A stretch of DNA of 6,144 bases from Actinomycetota bacterium (GTDB taxonomy: Bacteria; Actinomycetota; Actinomycetes; Nanopelagicales; Nanopelagicaceae), in NCBI GenBank assembly GCA_009705675.1, contig WLSX01000032.1, positions 1-6,144 of the forward strand, in the 5' to 3' direction. The notes under the pieces are model-generated. The model was given only the letters and a program-made list of their open reading frames with translations. It was not told the origin of the DNA and made no database searches. Positions 4,766 through 6,144 of this stretch are shown here, piece after piece. Numbering within the stretch: position 1 is the stretch's first letter; each line of letters opens with the position of its first letter. The position numbers were made by a program, and so were the translations under genes.

Positions 4766-5986
4766 GTGAAGCGGCAATTTCCTAGGTGGAAAAATATTAA
4801 GCCACTGCTTGGCTGGTCCCTGCCAAAAGATCCACTGGCTGATCGAAAGTTAAAAAAGGTTGTCAATCTTGCTGAAATGCGATTACTTTCAAAAAAGCGA
4901 GTTCCAAAAGCGGTTTTTGATTATGTTGATGGTGGTGCTAATGATGAGTTGGCTTATGCCAGAAGCCAAGAGGTCTACTCCCGAGTTGAATTTAAAGCAA
5001 AAGTGTTGCGTGATGTTTCTAAGATTGATTTAACTGCAAATATTGTGGGCCAAAAGAGCGCCTTGCCGATAATTTTTGCACCGACCGGTTACACCAGAAT
5101 GATGCATTATCAAGGTGAAGTAATGGTCGCAAAAGTATGCGAAGAGAATAACTTGGTTTATAACCTTTCAACAATGGGAACAACCTCTTCTAAAGAGATA
5201 GGTGATCAGGTTCCAAATGTCCGTAGGTGGTTTCAGCTCTATTTATGGCGTGACAGAAGTCAGAGTTTAAAGTTTATTGAAGAAGCACAAATAGCTGGCT
5301 TTGAAGGTTTAATGCTTACCGTTGATACCGCTGTCGGTGGAATCAAGTGGCGGGATATGCGTAATGGTTTAACTGTTCCGCCAAAAATTGGTTTAAAGAC
5401 CTTCTTTGATATGGCGCTCAAACCAAAATGGTGGTTTAACCTGTTAACAACTGCTCCGTTAGAATTTGCCACTTTTAGAAACTTTAATAAGCCGTTATCT
5501 GAAATTGCTGCAAAGGTATTTGATCCAGCAGTCACCTTTGAAGATGTTAAATGGCTTAGATCGGTCTGGAAAGGCAAACTAATAATTAAAGGAATCCAAA
5601 CAGTTTCAGATGCAGTTGAACTTAAAAATATTGGAGTTGATGCAATTGTTCTTTCTAATCATGGTGGGCGTCAATTAGATAGATCAGTTGTGCCACTGGA
5701 ATTACTGCCTCAAGTTAGATCTGCAATTGGTGCTAAAGGAAACGGGCCACAAATATTTATTGATGGCGCGATTATGAGTGGAGCCGATGTTCTAGCTGCA
5801 ATTGCCTTAGGTGCAGATGCAGTTTTAATTGGTCGGGCGTATTTATATGGCGCAATGGCTGCCGGTAAAAAAGGTGTTGAGAAAGTTGTTGAGATGCTTA
5901 GATTTGAGATGGAAACTGCAATGAAATTACTTGGAGCTAAAGATCTAAGTGAGTTAAATCCAGATTTTGTAAATATTAGAAACTAG
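4766..5986 (+). CDS. lldD: FMN-dependent alpha-hydroxy-acid dehydrogenase (L-lactate dehydrogenase / LldD group)
   Basis: Expected to oxidise L-lactate or another 2-hydroxy acid to the keto acid, passing electrons through FMN to quinone or oxygen. The 406-residue length suits the family (E. coli LldD 396). Active-site residues are present: Tyr53 (FDYVDGGANDE), Tyr159 (FQLYLWRDR), Asp187 (TVDTAV), Lys275 (IIKGIQ), and His299 and Arg302 (SNHGGRQLD); GRAYLYG is at 356-362. The charged, tryptophan-bearing N-terminal extension resembles actinobacterial LldD/MftD proteins. Two positions differ from the classic pattern: DGAIMSG at 333-339 where DGGxR is usual, so Met337 replaces an FMN-phosphate arginine, and Lys194 stands where a substrate-side arginine is common. 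Start GTG 4766 has GAAGG at 4752-4756, 9 nt upstream. It is last in the operon. Glycolate or mandelate-type substrates, or a mycofactocin-related role, are alternatives, though no mycofactocin genes are visible. Confidence 0.87.
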   Translation: MKRQFPRWKNIKPLLGWSLPKDPLADRKLKKVVNLAEMRLLSKKRVPKAVFDYVDGGANDELAYARSQEVYSRVEFKAKVLRDVSKIDLTANIVGQKSALPIIFAPTGYTRMMHYQGEVMVAKVCEENNLVYNLSTMGTTSSKEIGDQVPNVRRWFQLYLWRDRSQSLKFIEEAQIAGFEGLMLTVDTAVGGIKWRDMRNGLTVPPKIGLKTFFDMALKPKWWFNLLTTAPLEFATFRNFNKPLSEIAAKVFDPAVTFEDVKWLRSVWKGKLIIKGIQTVSDAVELKNIGVDAIVLSNHGGRQLDRSVVPLELLPQVRSAIGAKGNGPQIFIDGAIMSGADVLAAIALGADAVLIGRAYLYGAMAAGKKGVEKVVEMLRFEMETAMKLLGAKDLSELNPDFVNIRN

Positions 5987-6144
5987 GCGTAACGAGCGTG
6001 TAACGCTCCATCAACCATTAAATCTGCACCAGAAATAAAAGATGCATCCTTTGAAAGAGTAAATAGGATTACATTTGCAATCTCCTCAGGCGATCCAAAT
6101 CTTGCATTTGGTGCAACAGAGAGTGAATGTGCCTTCTCATCTGG
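5983..6144 (-). CDS. Short-chain dehydrogenase/reductase (SDR), C-terminal part only
   Basis: The minus strand holds an open frame running off the right edge with 53 residues visible, ending in TAG at 5985-5983. The sequence has the typical SDR C-terminus: RFGSPEEIANVILFTLSKDA, then SFISGADLMVDGALHARYA. The SPEEIA helix and the [IV][ST]GADLxVDG strand are hallmarks of classical NAD(P)-dependent SDRs. The catalytic Ser-Tyr-Lys and cofactor loop lie outside the window, so cofactor and substrate cannot be judged. It is convergent with the flavin dehydrogenase and shares its stop region: both stop codons fall within CTAG at 5983-5986. SDRs are frequent in oxidative sugar pathways next to lactonases, so a sugar or sugar-acid dehydrogenase is plausible but unproven. 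Confidence 0.85.
   Translation of the reverse strand, partial: PDEKAHSLSVAPNARFGSPEEIANVILFTLSKDASFISGADLMVDGALHARYA
5994..6008. repeat. Hairpin-forming inverted repeat just past the operon end
   Basis: GAGCGT at 5994-5999 and ACGCTC at 6003-6008 form a 6-bp, GC-rich hairpin with a 3-nt loop, 8 nt downstream of the flavin dehydrogenase stop. No T-tract follows, so it is not a standard intrinsic terminator. Because it lies inside the SDR coding sequence (codons for the last residues, GALHARYA), it may simply reflect codon choice. It is the only candidate for ending the rightward transcript in the window. Confidence 0.35.

Noticed and set aside
5260..5577. 105-codon minus-strand open frame within the flavin dehydrogenase gene
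   Set aside because: It is antisense to conserved active-site coding sequence and shows no domain of its own.

Overview
The window looks like chromosome from an AT-rich actinobacterium with compact gene packing. The best guess is a streamlined freshwater lineage of the acI / Nanopelagicales type. Four things point that way: the FMN-dependent lactate-dehydrogenase-like protein resembles actinobacterial homologues, the M23 peptidase has an actinobacterial-looking HHDYPATD block, intergenic gaps are very short, and two genes appear to have leaderless-type starts. The taxonomic placement is inference from protein style and base composition, with no database search behind it.

Layout. At the left edge is a strong hairpin terminator (about 39-73). 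It overlaps the stop codon of a leftward gene for a secreted M23-family metallopeptidase (64-657, or to 681). A short divergent intergenic region separates this from a rightward tRNA gene with a CAU anticodon (748-824), most likely elongator tRNA-Met. Rightward from there lie a small three-helix membrane protein of unknown function (858-1229), an ABM-fold monooxygenase-like small protein (1251-1550) and an MmuM-type homocysteine S-methyltransferase (1555-2397, TTG start). These three have gaps of 21 and 4 nt and are probably co-transcribed at least in part.

A 96-nt gap (2398-2493) holds a candidate promoter and a perfect 12-bp palindrome. It precedes a tight three-gene cluster: an FGGY kinase of xylulokinase type (2494-3900), an Amidohydro_2 sugar-lactonase-like hydrolase (3910-4761) and an FMN-dependent alpha-hydroxy-acid dehydrogenase of the LldD/MftD group (4766-5986). 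Gaps are 9 and 4 nt. A convergent short-chain dehydrogenase (SDR), of which only the C-terminal 53 residues are in the window, ends in the same CTAG tetranucleotide as the last operon gene.

How the genes may work together. The right half reads as a carbohydrate-catabolism locus. A lactonase, an SDR and an L-lactate-type dehydrogenase are components expected of an oxidative, non-phosphorylating deoxysugar route of the L-fucose/L-rhamnose type that yields pyruvate plus L-lactate. The FGGY kinase instead suggests entry of a ketopentose or related ketose into the pentose phosphate pathway. The actual substrate cannot be read from the sequence. The left half is mixed housekeeping: cell wall, tRNA and methyl-group/homocysteine metabolism. 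I see no CRISPR array, insertion sequence, integrase or obvious defence system.
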